From contig NZ_NTFY01000075.1 in assembly GCF_002289565.1 (NCBI RefSeq), positions 1 to 64,000 of the forward strand: DNA of 64,000 nt, read 5' to 3'. Of the stretch, positions 38,431 through 47,370 are shown in pieces. The stretch's first letter is position 1. Every line of letters starts with the position of its first letter. The notes beneath the pieces are model-generated. The model was not told where the DNA came from, did no database searches, and was given only the letters and a program-made list of their open reading frames with translations. Origin of the DNA: Rhodopirellula sp. SM50. GTDB lineage: Bacteria > Planctomycetota > Planctomycetia > Pirellulales > Pirellulaceae. Position numbers and translations under genes: made by a program.

Positions 38431-38972
38431 ACATTCCAAGATAGCAGCGGAGGTTGCGACCTGCGAACAATACGCTATCGGTCTATCCATCAATGCGACG
38501 CTTCCTCCCGAAGCTGCCGATACACTTCAGAGAACATCGAAAAGAAAACCGTCAATAACGAGGCTGATCCGCGCGGGTATCCGGTCCAAGCCTTGAGACT
38601 GCTTCGAACGCTAACGGCATGCATCTCCCCCATACGCCAGGCCGCTCGGACACTCTCAACCTGCCGAGGTTGGACCAGCCGCACGCAGGAAAAAGATTCG
38701 CTCGGACGCTTCGGTCCCGACACCGATGCAGATTAGCGGCTTCGGCGCAGTTTCGCCACGATTTGGACCGGGATTTCGAGAAGAGTGCAGCGAAGGAATT
38801 TCGCTACGCCGCTGAGGCCGATGCACCTGCCCGCACGAAGAAATTGCAGTTCGAGCCGGAGGTGAATCCCACCGCTGCAGTTTGCATACGACCAAAAAAG
38901 CGACCGCCAGGATGTGTTTCGCACGGTTCTCTCTTTTTGCCGAGGTGGTAACTCTCTGGTATTTTGATGTCC
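38431..38972. other. Divergent control region between the two sigma genes
   Basis: About 540 bases separate the divergent ECF sigma genes. Both promoters should lie here, but no clear -35/-10 pair could be named. It contains the dispersed repeat at 38668-38882. Confidence 0.5.
38668..38882 (+). repeat. Dispersed 215-base repeat, copy 1
   Basis: It matches 44455-44668 over about 215 bases with the same spacing of conserved blocks. The strongest block begins at 38712 (GACACCGATGCAGATTAGCG). Translations of both strands stay partly similar between copies, so neither strand is clearly coding. By eye the identity is high but incomplete. Confidence 0.7.
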
Positions 38973-39545
38973 ATGTCCGACGTCACCAGCATTCTGTCGA
39001 AAATCGAATCCGGCGATCAGCAGGCCTCCAAAGAGCTGCTGCCACTGGTCTACGACGAACTGCGGAAATTGGCAGCGCTTCGAATGGCCAAGGAGCGAGC
39101 CGATCACACGCTTCAGGCAACCGCTCTCGTGCACGAAGCGTACGTGCGGCTTGTTGATGTCGCCACAGTAATGAAATGGGACTCTCGCGGGCACTTCTTT
39201 GCCGCCGCCTCCGAGGCGATGCGCCGCATCCTCATCGAGGCCGCGCGAGCTCGCAAGGCTAGAAAGCGTTCAAAGCCGGACCAGGATTCACTGACCGCAG
39301 TCCTTCCCAATTGCTCTGTGTCCGACGAGCAGTTGATTGAAATCCATGACGCACTCGACCAACTTACAGAAGTGAGCCCGCAAGCCGCAGAGTTGATAAA
39401 GCTGCGGTTTTTCGGTGGTTTCTCGATGCAAGAGATTGCGGAAGTGCAAGGTATCTCGGTCCGTAAAGCGCACTATCTGTGGGATTTCGGGCGTTGTTGG
39501 CTGAAGTCGGAGATGAGCGGTTCAGATGTATCGGAAGGATTTTGA
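38973..39545 (+). CDS. ECF-type sigma factor, module 2
   Basis: 190 residues. TTG at 38964 and ATG at 38967 are also possible, but the ATG at 38973 aligns its M-S-D-V-T with the M-A-E-V-T start of the module 1 sigma factor. Sigma-2 carries L-P-L-V-Y-D-E-L-R-K-L and T-L-Q-A-T-A-L-V-H-E-A-Y-V-R, with W-D-S-R-G-H-F-F-A-A-A. Sigma-4 carries L-R-F-F-G-G-F-S-M-Q-E-I-A-E-V as helix-turn-helix. It belongs to the same planctomycete ECF group as the divergent paralogue; similarity is strong throughout. It probably drives the plus-strand module that follows. Confidence 0.9.
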   Translation: MSDVTSILSKIESGDQQASKELLPLVYDELRKLAALRMAKERADHTLQATALVHEAYVRLVDVATVMKWDSRGHFFAAASEAMRRILIEAARARKARKRSKPDQDSLTAVLPNCSVSDEQLIEIHDALDQLTEVSPQAAELIKLRFFGGFSMQEIAEVQGISVRKAHYLWDFGRCWLKSEMSGSDVSEGF

Positions 39546-39682
39546 GAAAAAATTTCAAAATCCGGCGGCACTGTTTGCAGAGCCACCGAAGTAAAGACGC
39601 ATTGTATTTCGATAGTCGAGTCGCTGCGCATGCGGATCGGTGACGGCTGACCAATTTCGAATTGCTTACGAGAGGCGAACAG

Positions 39683-41032
39683 ATGAAACAACTGCAAACA
39701 TTCCAAGCGTCCATTGTTGCGCTGACGTTGCTGACAATGATTGTGACCGCTCAAAACTGCTACGCTCAGGGCAAAGGAAAAGGCGGCAATAAGGGAGGCG
39801 GTAGCGATGACGGGGGTGGCGAAACGACACTAAGCTTGCCCCCGATCGCGTACGAGGTTGATCGAGTTGAGATCTACGGTTGCAGCAACCACTACGATAC
39901 CAGTGATGACCACGTATCGGTGATCAGTTTCATGACAGAATACGCAAACGAGACCATCCTGACTTCCTGTAACAAAGCAGCAGCGATTGCCTACATGGAT
40001 GGTTCTGTGGAGTTTCTCGACAATTTGATTGATCCCGACTTGCCCTACGATCTGGCTGCGGCGATCGGCATCAATAACGCGGGACAAATCTATTGCGTCG
40101 GATACGACGGCGTTGCCAGTGAGAGGCGAGGTTTTCTGCTAATACCAAACCCCGATGCCGAAGCCGACGGATTCGCATATCTTGTCGAACCATTTCCAGT
40201 CCCGAATCTTGGTGAAGGGTGGACGTATCAGGTCCTGTTTTCCTACCCGAACTCTCTTAACGAGGCCGGTGACGTGCTCTACAAGATACTGGCTACGTCA
40301 CAAGACGGAACTATCCGTACCCTGCAATCGATACGCTATTCCGATGGCACTATCGAGAAGTTGCCCGATTCCCCGAATGAAAATGGATACACGGAATACG
40401 TCACGGAGTTGAACAGCGCACGAACGCTATCGGTCGAGCGTAGCGAGTTCGACGGAACGACGAACACGTTTTCAGATTACTTGCTATTCGACAGTGGTAG
40501 CTCTCGCCTCGGCATTATTCGTGATGGTGAAAGCTTCATCGACGATCTCGCCGATAACGGATTCATCTGCGCTCAATTCGCGGTGGCAGCAGGAGAGGAA
40601 AAAGTAAAGGGCAAGTGGCGAACGATCTGGGAAAATCGTGCGTACTTCGCCGACCCGTTGGGCAACGAAGGTTACACGACGCTGCGATCCGGCATGGACC
40701 GGCGAGCATCCATAAACGAGCAGCTGATTATGGGAATACCCCCTATCGCGGGCGGGGGCGAGGTGAACACGTGGCTGGTTTATCCGGGATACGATCCCGC
40801 ATTTCTAACCGAACTGCTGTTGGATGAGGCAGAACTCGCGGAATTCGATGCTCTCTTTCATTGGGACAACCCTGCAGAGCCATTCAGCGTGATGAGCACG
40901 CCCAGGAACAGTGACGGGACCGTCGACGATCTAGGGGCCCCATCACTCTTTGGAGATCTCGAGTACGTGACGTACCCAAATGGATTGAGGGGACACGCAG
41001 GCTTCTACGCAATTCGACCTGTGACGCCGTGA
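39683..41032 (+). CDS. Secreted HAF-repeat-like protein, module 2
   Basis: 449 residues. A signal peptide (L-T-L-L-T-M-I-V-T-A-Q-N-C-Y-A) is followed by a Gly/Lys/Asp-rich linker. The body has segments such as I-G-I-N-N-A-G-Q-I and G-F-L-L-I-P-N that resemble HAF-type repeats, and long beta-looking stretches. It sits between the ECF sigma gene and the kinase of module 2, while the module 1 counterpart is last. The similar signal-plus-Gly-rich-linker architecture is shared. Extracellular, function unknown. Confidence 0.72.
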   Translation: MKQLQTFQASIVALTLLTMIVTAQNCYAQGKGKGGNKGGGSDDGGGETTLSLPPIAYEVDRVEIYGCSNHYDTSDDHVSVISFMTEYANETILTSCNKAAAIAYMDGSVEFLDNLIDPDLPYDLAAAIGINNAGQIYCVGYDGVASERRGFLLIPNPDAEADGFAYLVEPFPVPNLGEGWTYQVLFSYPNSLNEAGDVLYKILATSQDGTIRTLQSIRYSDGTIEKLPDSPNENGYTEYVTELNSARTLSVERSEFDGTTNTFSDYLLFDSGSSRLGIIRDGESFIDDLADNGFICAQFAVAAGEEKVKGKWRTIWENRAYFADPLGNEGYTTLRSGMDRRASINEQLIMGIPPIAGGGEVNTWLVYPGYDPAFLTELLLDEAELAEFDALFHWDNPAEPFSVMSTPRNSDGTVDDLGAPSLFGDLEYVTYPNGLRGHAGFYAIRPVTP

Positions 41033-41253
41033 ATTTAGATTGGTGACGCGAAATTAAGCCGAATCGATACCAATGCAAAGAGTGTGCGTCACGAAAGTCA
41101 CCAAGCGTGCGTTCGTCATGATAGCGGCGATTGGGACCCGTCTGTGTGGGATATCCTAGTCGCGCAACTCGGTACGAACGATTTCGTGACATTGAGAGGC
41201 TGCAGGCTTGATCGATTGGACCACCCGTGAAGTTTTTCCGAGGACTAACAGCC

Positions 41254-44200
41254 ATGCGAGAATGCGAACTCTTCGTGCAAGCTTGCGAACTGGAAGACAG
41301 AGCCGCGAGAAAGGAATTTCTGGATCGCGCTTGTTGCGGAGATCTCGAGTTGCGACACCGTGTCATCCGTCTCATCGAATCGCGCGATCGTCTCGGTGAC
41401 TTCATGGAGCCAACGCACGCTTTCGACGCTCCTGTCAAGTCCTCAGACAGAAGCGGGGAGAAGATCGACTCCTATGTGCTTCGCGAGCTGATCGGCGAAG
41501 GGGGATTTGGAGTGGTCTACGTGGCCGAACAACTCCACCCTATTTGCCGCCGAGTCGCGATCAAATTGATCAAGCCAGGGATGGACTCGCGGCAGATCAT
41601 CGCCCGCTTCGAAGCCGAACGGCAAGCGTTGGCGATGATGGATCATCCGAATATTGCTCGAGTGCTGGACGCGGGTTCGACCGCAGTAGGTCACCCCTAT
41701 TTTGTGATGGAGCTCGTCAACGGCATGCCCATTACTGAGTATTGCCGTAAACAAAAGCTTCTGCTGAATGCTCGCCTGCAATTAATGAGGTCGGTCTGCG
41801 ACGCAGTCGAACATGCCCACAAAAAAGGAATTATTCATCGCGATCTCAAGCCTTCCAATGTCATGGTCACGATGCATAACGGCAGTCCTGTGGTGAAAGT
41901 GATCGACTTTGGCGTTGCCAAAGCGATGCACCAGCGTCTGACCGAGAGCACCGTTTACACGGCGATGGGCCAATTGCTGGGGACTCCCATGTACATGAGT
42001 CCTGAACAGGCGGAGATGACCAGTTTGGATGTGGATACACGGAGCGACGTTTATTCACTGGGTGTGTTGTTGTACGAGTTAGTCACTGGGATGCCACCCT
42101 TTGATCGCAAAGCATTCCACATGGCTGGCTTCGAGGCAAAGCTGCAGATGATTCGCGAGACAGAACCGCCTCGCCCCAGTCTTCGGGTCAGTACTGCGGC
42201 GAAGGATCAAAGGGTGATTGAGGATCCTCGCGTAGTCGACTCGGGCCGCCTGAGCGCATCACTACGAGGGGACCTGGACTGGATCGTGATGAAGGCGCTC
42301 GAAAAACAACGCGAGCGGCGATATCAGTCCGCCCGGGAACTCGCGTCCGATTTGGATAACCATCTTTCCGATCGACCAGTTGTTGCGAGTCCTCCTTCGA
42401 AACTCTACAGGGCTCGAAAATATCTCAGGCGTAATGCTGCGATCACAACGATTGTCTCTTCGTTTGCGTTTCTCCTCGTGATCGGAGCTATCCTTCTCGC
42501 GATCTTTGCCGTGAATCAACATCGGCTTGCGAGTGAGCGAGCTGCCTTTTTAGAGGATAAGGAACAGCAACGCCTTGAGGCGGAACGAATCGCCCAGGAG
42601 CAGTCTCTGGCCCGTGCCGAGGCAGATCGTCGATTGGCAGTGGCGTTGCTGGAACAAGCCCGTTCAGAGCGGATGGGTCGCAAGCTCGGATACCGGAGCC
42701 GAACAAACAATCTGCTGCGAGAGGCGCAGCAACTCGGTGTCGACGAAAAACAGCTCCGAATGGAAGTTCTTGCAGGGATCGGGGATCCATTCGGAATGCC
42801 TGTCAAGGAAATTGACTGCGATGTTTCCCAGCCTGCTTTGCTGCCATCTCACTTTGCGTCCGTCGTTTACCCTGAGTCGACAAATCAACGGATTTTGCCT
42901 CCACAGGCATGCCTATCCGCCAATCGCGAGCTCCTTGCCATCCGAACCGAGTCTCGACTTGAAATTGCAGTCCATCAAATTGACAAACCTCCTCAAGTCA
43001 TAGACTCACATTGCGGCCCGGTACTCGGTCTTTCGTTGAGCCATTCGCAGGACAAACTGATAGCCGCCGGCGAGGAGGGATTTGCCATCTGGCAGCTGCC
43101 AGACTTAACTGTCCTTCACAAAGTTTCCACCAACACACTTGTAGACGTCGCAGCACATCCCACGATGCCGCTGGCGGCGTTCTTGGATAATCAACAAAAG
43201 CTACTTCTTTGGTCCCTCGACGAGAACCGCATCGTCGCTAAATCGGATCGCATGACTTGTAGACGGATTGAGTTTACTAGTGACGGCGAATACTTATTGT
43301 TATTGAATCGGCGGGCGGCGAGACAAGGAAAGGTAAAAGCTATCCGGGTCTGTACCACCACCGAAGGTTCACGTCGATGGGTGCATAACGGAGGTGTTAC
43401 CGGTGTGGCCGTCGATCACACGACGAACTGGTTAGCTACTTGCGGCAAAGACGAATCGATTCACATCTGGGAGTTTCCCACTCTTCGTCAGAAAAGATCC
43501 CTTATCGGGCATTTCGAAAATGTGGAAGAAATTGCTTTTAGCAAAAACGGAAAGTGGCTGGCATCGGCGGATTGGGACGGGAACATTTGCTTTTGGGACT
43601 ACCGAAACGGGAGAGAGCTCGCGAGAACAAAGGTGGATGGTATTGAAATCTATGGACTGGGGATTTCGGCAAATTCCCGTTTCGTTGCCGTCGGTGGGTA
43701 CAAAGGAATTGCGGTCTTCGAGGTTTGCACTGATACAGAACACTTCGGCGTCCGAAAAGTTGCCAATCATCGTGCCGATGCCCTGATGGCAACCTCCCTG
43801 GTATTTCATCCCACGAACAATGCCGTCATCTTCAATTCGCACTCAACATTTCTCCAGCTCGATTTGACGACCGGTGAGGTGTCTCGACTTTGCGAGACGC
43901 TCTGCCCATTCAGTTTTGCTCGCTCCGACCTGCGGTTTCTGAGCAATGGCAAGTGGTTGACCGGTGTGTCTCAGAATCGCGCGCCGATCGTATTTAATTG
44001 GAAAACCGACGAAATCGTTGCGGAGTCTTTGAACGGCAAAGGGACGGATGCTTTTAATGCACACTGGACGCCAGATGGTGCAGTTGCCGTCTCAAAGCCA
44101 GACGTCAATACACTTGTGGTCCACGACATGAAACGTCAACAAGTGCTTTATCGGCTCCCCAGCGACAAATTTGATCTCTGGGCATCCACGATTTCCGCGT

Positions 44201-44355
44201 GTGGTCGCTGGATCATCTCAGGAAACAGCAAAGGGGAACTGATCGTATGGGACCGCATCGCCATTGAAAAAACGCTTGCATCGTTTGGGCTTCCGGCTGC
44301 CGCGAGGACTTCATTTTCGGTCACAAGTCTTGGTGCAACGGAAGAAATTAAGTAG
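41254..44355 (+). CDS. Membrane Ser/Thr protein kinase with WD40-like domain, module 2
   Basis: 1033 residues. The ATG at 41254 has GAGGA 9 bases upstream; the GTG at 41227 is weaker. The N-terminal E-F-L-D-R-A-C-C-G-D resembles the module 1 kinase. The kinase domain spans about 73-372: G-E-G-G-F-G loop, Lys104, H-R-D with Asp197, D-F-G with Asp218, and G-T-P-M-Y-M-S-P-E. A membrane helix lies at about 396-419, then a Glu/Arg-rich coiled coil to about 480. WD40-like blades occupy most of 550-1020, with K-D-E-S-I-H-I-W and W-D-G-N-I-C-F-W as examples. There is no TPR array. It probably signals to or receives control from the upstream sigma factor. Confidence 0.9.
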   Translation: MRECELFVQACELEDRAARKEFLDRACCGDLELRHRVIRLIESRDRLGDFMEPTHAFDAPVKSSDRSGEKIDSYVLRELIGEGGFGVVYVAEQLHPICRRVAIKLIKPGMDSRQIIARFEAERQALAMMDHPNIARVLDAGSTAVGHPYFVMELVNGMPITEYCRKQKLLLNARLQLMRSVCDAVEHAHKKGIIHRDLKPSNVMVTMHNGSPVVKVIDFGVAKAMHQRLTESTVYTAMGQLLGTPMYMSPEQAEMTSLDVDTRSDVYSLGVLLYELVTGMPPFDRKAFHMAGFEAKLQMIRETEPPRPSLRVSTAAKDQRVIEDPRVVDSGRLSASLRGDLDWIVMKALEKQRERRYQSARELASDLDNHLSDRPVVASPPSKLYRARKYLRRNAAITTIVSSFAFLLVIGAILLAIFAVNQHRLASERAAFLEDKEQQRLEAERIAQEQSLARAEADRRLAVALLEQARSERMGRKLGYRSRTNNLLREAQQLGVDEKQLRMEVLAGIGDPFGMPVKEIDCDVSQPALLPSHFASVVYPESTNQRILPPQACLSANRELLAIRTESRLEIAVHQIDKPPQVIDSHCGPVLGLSLSHSQDKLIAAGEEGFAIWQLPDLTVLHKVSTNTLVDVAAHPTMPLAAFLDNQQKLLLWSLDENRIVAKSDRMTCRRIEFTSDGEYLLLLNRRAARQGKVKAIRVCTTTEGSRRWVHNGGVTGVAVDHTTNWLATCGKDESIHIWEFPTLRQKRSLIGHFENVEEIAFSKNGKWLASADWDGNICFWDYRNGRELARTKVDGIEIYGLGISANSRFVAVGGYKGIAVFEVCTDTEHFGVRKVANHRADALMATSLVFHPTNNAVIFNSHSTFLQLDLTTGEVSRLCETLCPFSFARSDLRFLSNGKWLTGVSQNRAPIVFNWKTDEIVAESLNGKGTDAFNAHWTPDGAVAVSKPDVNTLVVHDMKRQQVLYRLPSDKFDLWASTISACGRWIISGNSKGELIVWDRIAIEKTLASFGLPAAARTSFSVTSLGATEEIK

Positions 44356-44403
44356 TGCACAATGACGAATTGTCCTGGGGCGTGAATCTTGGTCAGTTCA
44401 ACC

Positions 44404-44428
44404 TGCGTCGGTCAGGTCGACCGACGCA
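44404..44428 (+). terminator. Ten-base-pair hairpin after the module 2 kinase
   Basis: TGCGTCGGTC (44404-44413) pairs with GACCGACGCA (44419-44428) across a 5-base loop, about 48 bases after the kinase stop. There is no T-tract. It may be a transcript-end stem or another repeat element. Confidence 0.45.
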
Positions 44429-44454
44429 AGGTAGCCATCCGGCTTCGTGTCTTC

Positions 44455-44668
44455 GGTTGGACCATCTTACGCATGTTCACCAGTTTTCTCAGCCGCATCG
44501 GTGCCGACACCGATGCAGATTAGCGGCTTCGGCGCAGTTTTCTCAGATTCTTGTCTCGGATTACGAGAAGAGTACAGCGAACCGATTTTTCTACGACGCT
44601 GAGGTCGATGCAACCTACTGCACGAAACAATCCCCGTTCGTGCTGGAGGTGAATCTGACCGCGGTGAG
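44455..44668 (+). repeat. Dispersed 215-base repeat, copy 2
   Basis: Counterpart of 38668-38882 in the same orientation. It lies between the module 2 kinase and the beta-barrel gene, so the two copies bracket module 2. Confidence 0.7.
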
Positions 44669-44766
44669 TTCGTGAGACTAATCTCGCGTGGATTTGGGGA
44701 GGCGTATTTGCCTTTGAGGGGTGGGGAACGTATGGGAGAGTAACAGGCCTTATCGACAGCCAAGCT

Positions 44767-46395
44767 CTATCGAAGGGTTCGGCTGTATTGGATGCGGAAA
44801 GCTCCGTCGAATTGGCGGTCGTTATTGGTGAGTGGGACTGCGTAGCCGGCGGTGAGCTGGGACTGCTGGTTCAGCTCGAACGTGGTGCCGACGACGGCGC
44901 TGGTGATGCTCGTGCTGCCGCTGAAATTACCCACTTGCAGGTTTCCGGAAGAGACAACGCCGGGGTTGTTGAGCGAACTTGTTTGATGGAGCTCGAAAGT
45001 CGGGATGATGGCGGTCAAGCACTTGGCGTTGTCGTTGCGGTAGGCGAAACAACCGATCGCGATGTCAAAGAAGAAGTAGTCGGTGTCGGAAAACGATCCT
45101 GCCCGCTGAAGTCCGTTGCCGTCGGGGTTCAAGTAAACCGTGTTGTTGTCGGTGGCAAAGCTGAATTGGGTAAATCCTTGGGCGAACCAGCGATCACCGG
45201 GCATGTAGAGCCCGCCGAGGAAAGGTTGGATCTGGACGGAGTCGTTTTCTACTCGAAGCAGCGAATTGCCGTTGCTGAGATTCATCGTGACGTCGTCCGT
45301 CGTGGGCATCGCCAAGCCGAGTCCACCAGAGAATGCGTAGTTGTCGCCGCTAAGCAAGAGTGCTTTCAAATACAGAGTTAGATTTCCGAATTCTGCGTCG
45401 GAGCTGTTAGAGATGCTCGTCCCATTGGCCGTCGAATGAGTTGCCGCATCGGTTGCGAACGGCAAACGCATCTCCACCGAGAGCAGACCGTTCATGAATG
45501 TCCTTTCAAAACCTGGTGTGAACCGACTCAGCCCGTCGCCTTGGCTGCCATAGGAAACTTCGTCGAAGTAGCTATATCGAAAGTAGACTCGGTCTTGAGG
45601 AAGCACGGAGCCGCCTTCAGCAATCTTCAAGGCACCGACTCCACCATTGGCCGCGTCTGCAATCGACGTGTCGAGGTTGATGACATAGTCGTAGAAGTAA
45701 TAGGCGTCCAAGTCCTCGCCGCCGTTTAACGTGTCGACTCCGCCCTGCAGCATCGCTCCGGAGGACGCACTGTTATAGACGGTCGTTCCGGTGATGTTAT
45801 TTCGGCTCTGGAAAACCCCATCGACCGCTGCCGCGTAGGTACCCGACGGAGTTTGCAGCAAAATGATGTCGTATCCCTGAGGCGTAGACGCGAGCTGGGC
45901 TTGGATCTGAGAAATCGTGTTTGTAGTAGTAAGTACGGCGTTGTCGGCGATTGTTCCTGCGAGCGTGCCCCCGGGAAGCGTGCCGCCGGCGCGAAGAATC
46001 GCTTGAGCTTGCTGAACAGAAATTAGCGAAGTGTCAAAAATCCCCACCGGTCCAGGCTCGGAGATCGAAAGCACGCTGTTGCCGGGTGGCAAGACCGCTG
46101 GCGCGTCCAAGTCGTCCGCGAACACGAATAGTCGGTCCATCGTCGAACCGCCGCGAGCCCCGACATTGGCCCCACCGAAGAAGTCCCCGATCATTGCAGG
46201 GATGCGTGACTGGAGTGGCCGACAGCGTTTCGGACGCGTCCCAAGGATTGCATCACACGGAGTCTCGGGAAACTCATCGCAATACGATGCGTCCGATTCA
46301 ACAATCGTCAAGTTCTCATCCGCGTTCACGAGACCGGCCGAGAAGACGATGGCTGCCGCGAAAAACAAAAAGAAACAAAGTCGTGAAACAACCAC
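44767..46395 (-). CDS. Putative outer-membrane beta-barrel protein
   Basis: 542 residues from a GTG at 46395, chosen because GGAG lies 6 bases upstream and a clean signal peptide follows (R-L-C-F-F-L-F-F-A-A-A-I-V-F-S-A). ATGs at 46443 and 46455 are in frame but lack a good site. The mature protein has few cysteines. From about residue 240 there are alternating aromatic strands (for example Y-Y-F-Y-D-Y, Q-F-S-F-A-T, F-F-F-D-I-A-I-G) typical of a beta-barrel. It ends in a strand F-R-I-Q-Y-S-R-T rather than in a terminal Phe. Its transport role is unknown. It is transcribed on its own as far as can be seen. Confidence 0.68.
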   Translation of the reverse strand: MVVSRLCFFLFFAAAIVFSAGLVNADENLTIVESDASYCDEFPETPCDAILGTRPKRCRPLQSRIPAMIGDFFGGANVGARGGSTMDRLFVFADDLDAPAVLPPGNSVLSISEPGPVGIFDTSLISVQQAQAILRAGGTLPGGTLAGTIADNAVLTTTNTISQIQAQLASTPQGYDIILLQTPSGTYAAAVDGVFQSRNNITGTTVYNSASSGAMLQGGVDTLNGGEDLDAYYFYDYVINLDTSIADAANGGVGALKIAEGGSVLPQDRVYFRYSYFDEVSYGSQGDGLSRFTPGFERTFMNGLLSVEMRLPFATDAATHSTANGTSISNSSDAEFGNLTLYLKALLLSGDNYAFSGGLGLAMPTTDDVTMNLSNGNSLLRVENDSVQIQPFLGGLYMPGDRWFAQGFTQFSFATDNNTVYLNPDGNGLQRAGSFSDTDYFFFDIAIGCFAYRNDNAKCLTAIIPTFELHQTSSLNNPGVVSSGNLQVGNFSGSTSITSAVVGTTFELNQQSQLTAGYAVPLTNNDRQFDGAFRIQYSRTLR

Positions 46396-46931
46396 GGGAA
46401 ACTCCGGTACGTCAGCCTGGAAAACCACTCCGTAGACTAGCATCGGCCGACGCATCAAATGGATTGTATCGGTGCTACCGGCAAACCAGAAAGAACAACC
46501 CAGAGCATCCCGAAGACCGCTACAACCCGCAAAGTTTATCGGATGGATGCGGAATGACCTTGCACAGGTCGTTGGGCACTCCGGCGGCGAGCAGAGGAGC
46601 ACGAAAACGATTCATTGGTTCAGCAGGTTTCTGTTTTATGCCGCTTTTGCTCTGACAACGGCGTTTTAACTCGTCCCAGAAAGACAGGGTTTTGGGCAGC
46701 CCAGCCTGACTCCATCAGTCTCTGTTGACCCCATCAACTTCTTCCCAACATTGAACACGGCAATGGGGCAGGGCTCGCCAAAAGCCCGCGACACCCTGTT
46801 GATTCAAGTCAGTCCTCTCGAGAAGTAATACATGCGACGCCCAATAGGTCAAAGGCGGTAGCAGTCGTTTTTGAGGTTCGACACCCACGGAACCCTCCGC
46901 GTGATTTGAGACCACGAAGTGGTCAAAGATG

Positions 46932-46961
46932 GTAGCCCCGGATCGCGCAGCGCATCCGGGG
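46932..46961 (+). repeat. GTAG-headed palindrome (CCCCGGAT family)
   Basis: GTAG (46932-46935) directly precedes CCCCGGAT (46936-46943) and ATCCGGGG (46954-46961), with a GCGC-rich 10-base loop. It lies about 410 bases 3' of the RAYT gene. Confidence 0.75.
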
Positions 46962-47274
46962 AGATTGGTCCGATACCAACACACCGACCCAGAATGGGTC
47001 GCAGAACCTCGGCCTGGATCTGCGACGCTCTGCGGCGGCGAGAATTCCGCACCCATTTACCTGGCGTGCGCTGCGCAGGTCCCAGGGGTAACATTTATGA
47101 TACCGTCGGCATCAGTCATCAATTGACGTCCTCGTGACCGCATGGAGGATTTGAGATTCAGTCGCCGAGCAATCGATTCGAACAGCTCCAGTAAGTCACG
47201 CTGTGCGTGACACCCGCGAGACGCGCCCATTTGGACGCGACCAAGGACCAGGTTTCGGGTACCGCAACCGAAGT

Positions 47275-47293
47275 CATGCATAGCAAGACCTAC
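47275..47293 (-). repeat. Degraded REP copy 3' of the RAYT gene
   Basis: Read on the minus strand it begins GTAGGTC and keeps a TGC-rich core matching the stem at 48657-48677 with two mismatches. It lies about 80 bases past the transposase stop. Confidence 0.5.
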
Positions 47294-47370
47294 TCGGCTG
47301 TTGGGAACAACGCCGAACGGTTGCACCTGCCAGACAAAGCCCTACGCGTGCCCGGACTCCACCAGCCGAT

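Larger units (their letters stand above)
46396..47370. other. Intergenic region with REP palindromes
   Basis: No gene could be supported. Several short open frames are present, but their content is not convincing. The stretch contains the GTAG-headed stem at 46932-46961 and a degraded GCATGC-family copy at 47275-47293. Confidence 0.5.

Noticed and set aside
44788-45381. Plus-strand open frame opposite the beta-barrel gene
   Set aside because: Valine/glutamate-rich mirror frame; the signal peptide and strand pattern are on the minus strand.
46715-47326. Short minus-strand open frames in the gap 3' of the RAYT gene
   Set aside because: They overlap REP sequence, and no motif, signal or ribosome site supports them.
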